Assembly (NCBI GenBank): GCA_030038885.1
Contig: JASHQY010000094.1
Location: 1 to 14,890, forward strand
Length of the DNA stretch: 14,890 nt
Source of the DNA: Thermoplasmata archaeon
GTDB taxonomy: Archaea > Thermoplasmatota > Thermoplasmata > Lutacidiplasmatales > UBA184
Direction of reading: 5' to 3'
How positions within the stretch are numbered: position 1 is the stretch's first letter; each line of letters begins with the position of its first letter. Of this stretch, positions 14,445 to 14,890 are shown one piece after another. The notes beneath the pieces were generated by a model. It did not search any database. It saw only the letters and a list, made by a program, of their open reading frames with translations, and was not told the origin of the DNA. The position numbers were made by a program, and so were the translations under genes.

Positions 14445-14450
14445 CCTTAC
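14445..14450 (+). promoter_or_regulatory. Box A for the HAD-like gene
   Basis: CCTTAC lies 27-32 nt before ATG 14477, consistent with a leaderless transcript and supporting that start. Confidence 0.4.
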
Positions 14451-14476
14451 CCGTAGCGGAAGCTCGCTCCCCTCCG

Positions 14477-14890
14477 ATGCGGAGTCGTCCGAGCGGCGCC
14501 CCCCCGATACGTGCCTTGCGTCCGCGCGCGGGGTTGACCCTCGACCTGTGGTTCACCACGCTCTACTTCTCTCGGCAGGACCGGGCGGTCTGGAGAGAGG
14601 AACGACTCCAGGTGCTCCGCGAATCCCTCGTCGATCCTCACGGGACGGAGTTTCCCGAGAAGGTACTCACCCGGGGGGTCGAAGACCTCTCCGCGAAGCT
14701 CTATCGTCGGGGCCGGAAACTGTCGACCCTCACCCCGGCCGAGGCGCTGGCATCCCTTGCAAGTCACCTCGGCGGCCGGGTACGGAACGATCTCGCCACG
14801 TGGGCATCTCGGCTCTCGGAGGCGGGTCTGCGTCGAAGGCCCCCGAAGATAAATCCGGAGGTACAGAGCGTGGTCCGTTGGGCGCGTGCG
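14477..14890 (+). CDS. HAD-like hydrolase (3'-truncated by the window end)
   Basis: The frame from ATG 14477 is open for 138 codons to the last base, so the C-terminal part is missing. After a short basic leader comes GLTLDLWFTTLYF (residues about 19-31). This matches motif I of the haloacid dehalogenase superfamily (hhhDxxxT/V), with Asp as the likely nucleophile; the usual G-T-L is F-T-T here. A helical cap-like region with many charged residues follows (RAVWREERLQVLRESL, EDLSAKLYRRGRK, PAEALASLASHLGG). The visible end, INPEVQSVVRWARA, resembles the helix just before motif II, which would lie past the window. Members are mostly phosphatases or dehalogenases. Codon use is less GC-biased than in the rest of the window (several AGT, AGA, CTT, AAT codons). 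The family call rests on motif I and the layout. Confidence 0.7.
   Translation, partial: MRSRPSGAPPIRALRPRAGLTLDLWFTTLYFSRQDRAVWREERLQVLRESLVDPHGTEFPEKVLTRGVEDLSAKLYRRGRKLSTLTPAEALASLASHLGGRVRNDLATWASRLSEAGLRRRPPKINPEVQSVVRWARA

Noticed and set aside
1..14890. CRISPR arrays, insertion sequences, long direct or inverted repeats, toxin-antitoxin pairs or phage genes
   Set aside because: None were found on reading both strands. The only notable inverted repeats are the hairpins inside the tRNA-Trp intron.

Overview
The window is about 70% G+C and gene-dense. It comes from an archaeon, most likely a high-GC, uncultured member of the Thermoplasmatota. Four things point to Archaea: an archaeal SUI1/aIF1 gene; a tRNA-Trp gene split by an intron with a bulge-helix-bulge splice site and no encoded CCA; a large thermopsin-like surface protein with 'GLPAGT-W' repeats; and TATA-like box A elements about 27-33 nt upstream of start codons with no Shine-Dalgarno sequence, as expected for leaderless transcripts. 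The lineage is an inference from gene content; no search was run.

Layout. Positions 2-376 (+) hold the 3' part of a membrane-anchored secreted protein. It converges on a 1266-residue thermopsin/beta-helix surface protein (433-4233, -). Divergent from that is an AHSA1/SRPBCC-domain protein (4430-4888, +), which meets tail-to-tail a 61-residue Cys/His-rich putative zinc protein (4895-5080, -). From the same short divergent promoter region runs a GcvH-like/TusA-like fusion protein (5155-5850, +). It converges on a two-domain thiosulfate-type sulfurtransferase (5884-6741, -). Next, all on the minus strand, are aIF1 (6869-7186), an ABC-2 exporter operon of ATPase and two permeases (9824 down to 7358), an IscA/HesB-type Fe-S protein (9962-10357), a MOP-family polysaccharide flippase (10530-12272) and a VOC/glyoxalase-fold protein (12341-12742). 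An MFS transporter (+, ending 14155), the intron-containing tRNA-Trp (14182-14344, -) and a 5'-partial HAD-like hydrolase (14477 to the window end, +) close the window.

How the genes may work together. The clearest theme is sulfur handling. A rhodanese with one catalytic Cys faces a protein that joins an H-protein fold, whose lipoyl lysine is replaced by Arg, to a TusA-like domain that keeps its sulfur-carrier Cys. A Cys-rich microprotein is transcribed divergently from the fusion, and an A-type Fe-S carrier lies 3.6 kb beyond the rhodanese. I propose this as a possible uncharacterised sulfur relay; genomic proximity is the only link between the partners. A second, looser theme is the cell surface and export: the thermopsin-like protein, the ABC-2 exporter, the flippase and the MFS transporter. 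Most genes carry their own box A, so the ABC transporter is the only convincing operon. I saw no mobile elements, CRISPR arrays, rRNA or long repeats, and no gene-free stretch reaches 300 bases.
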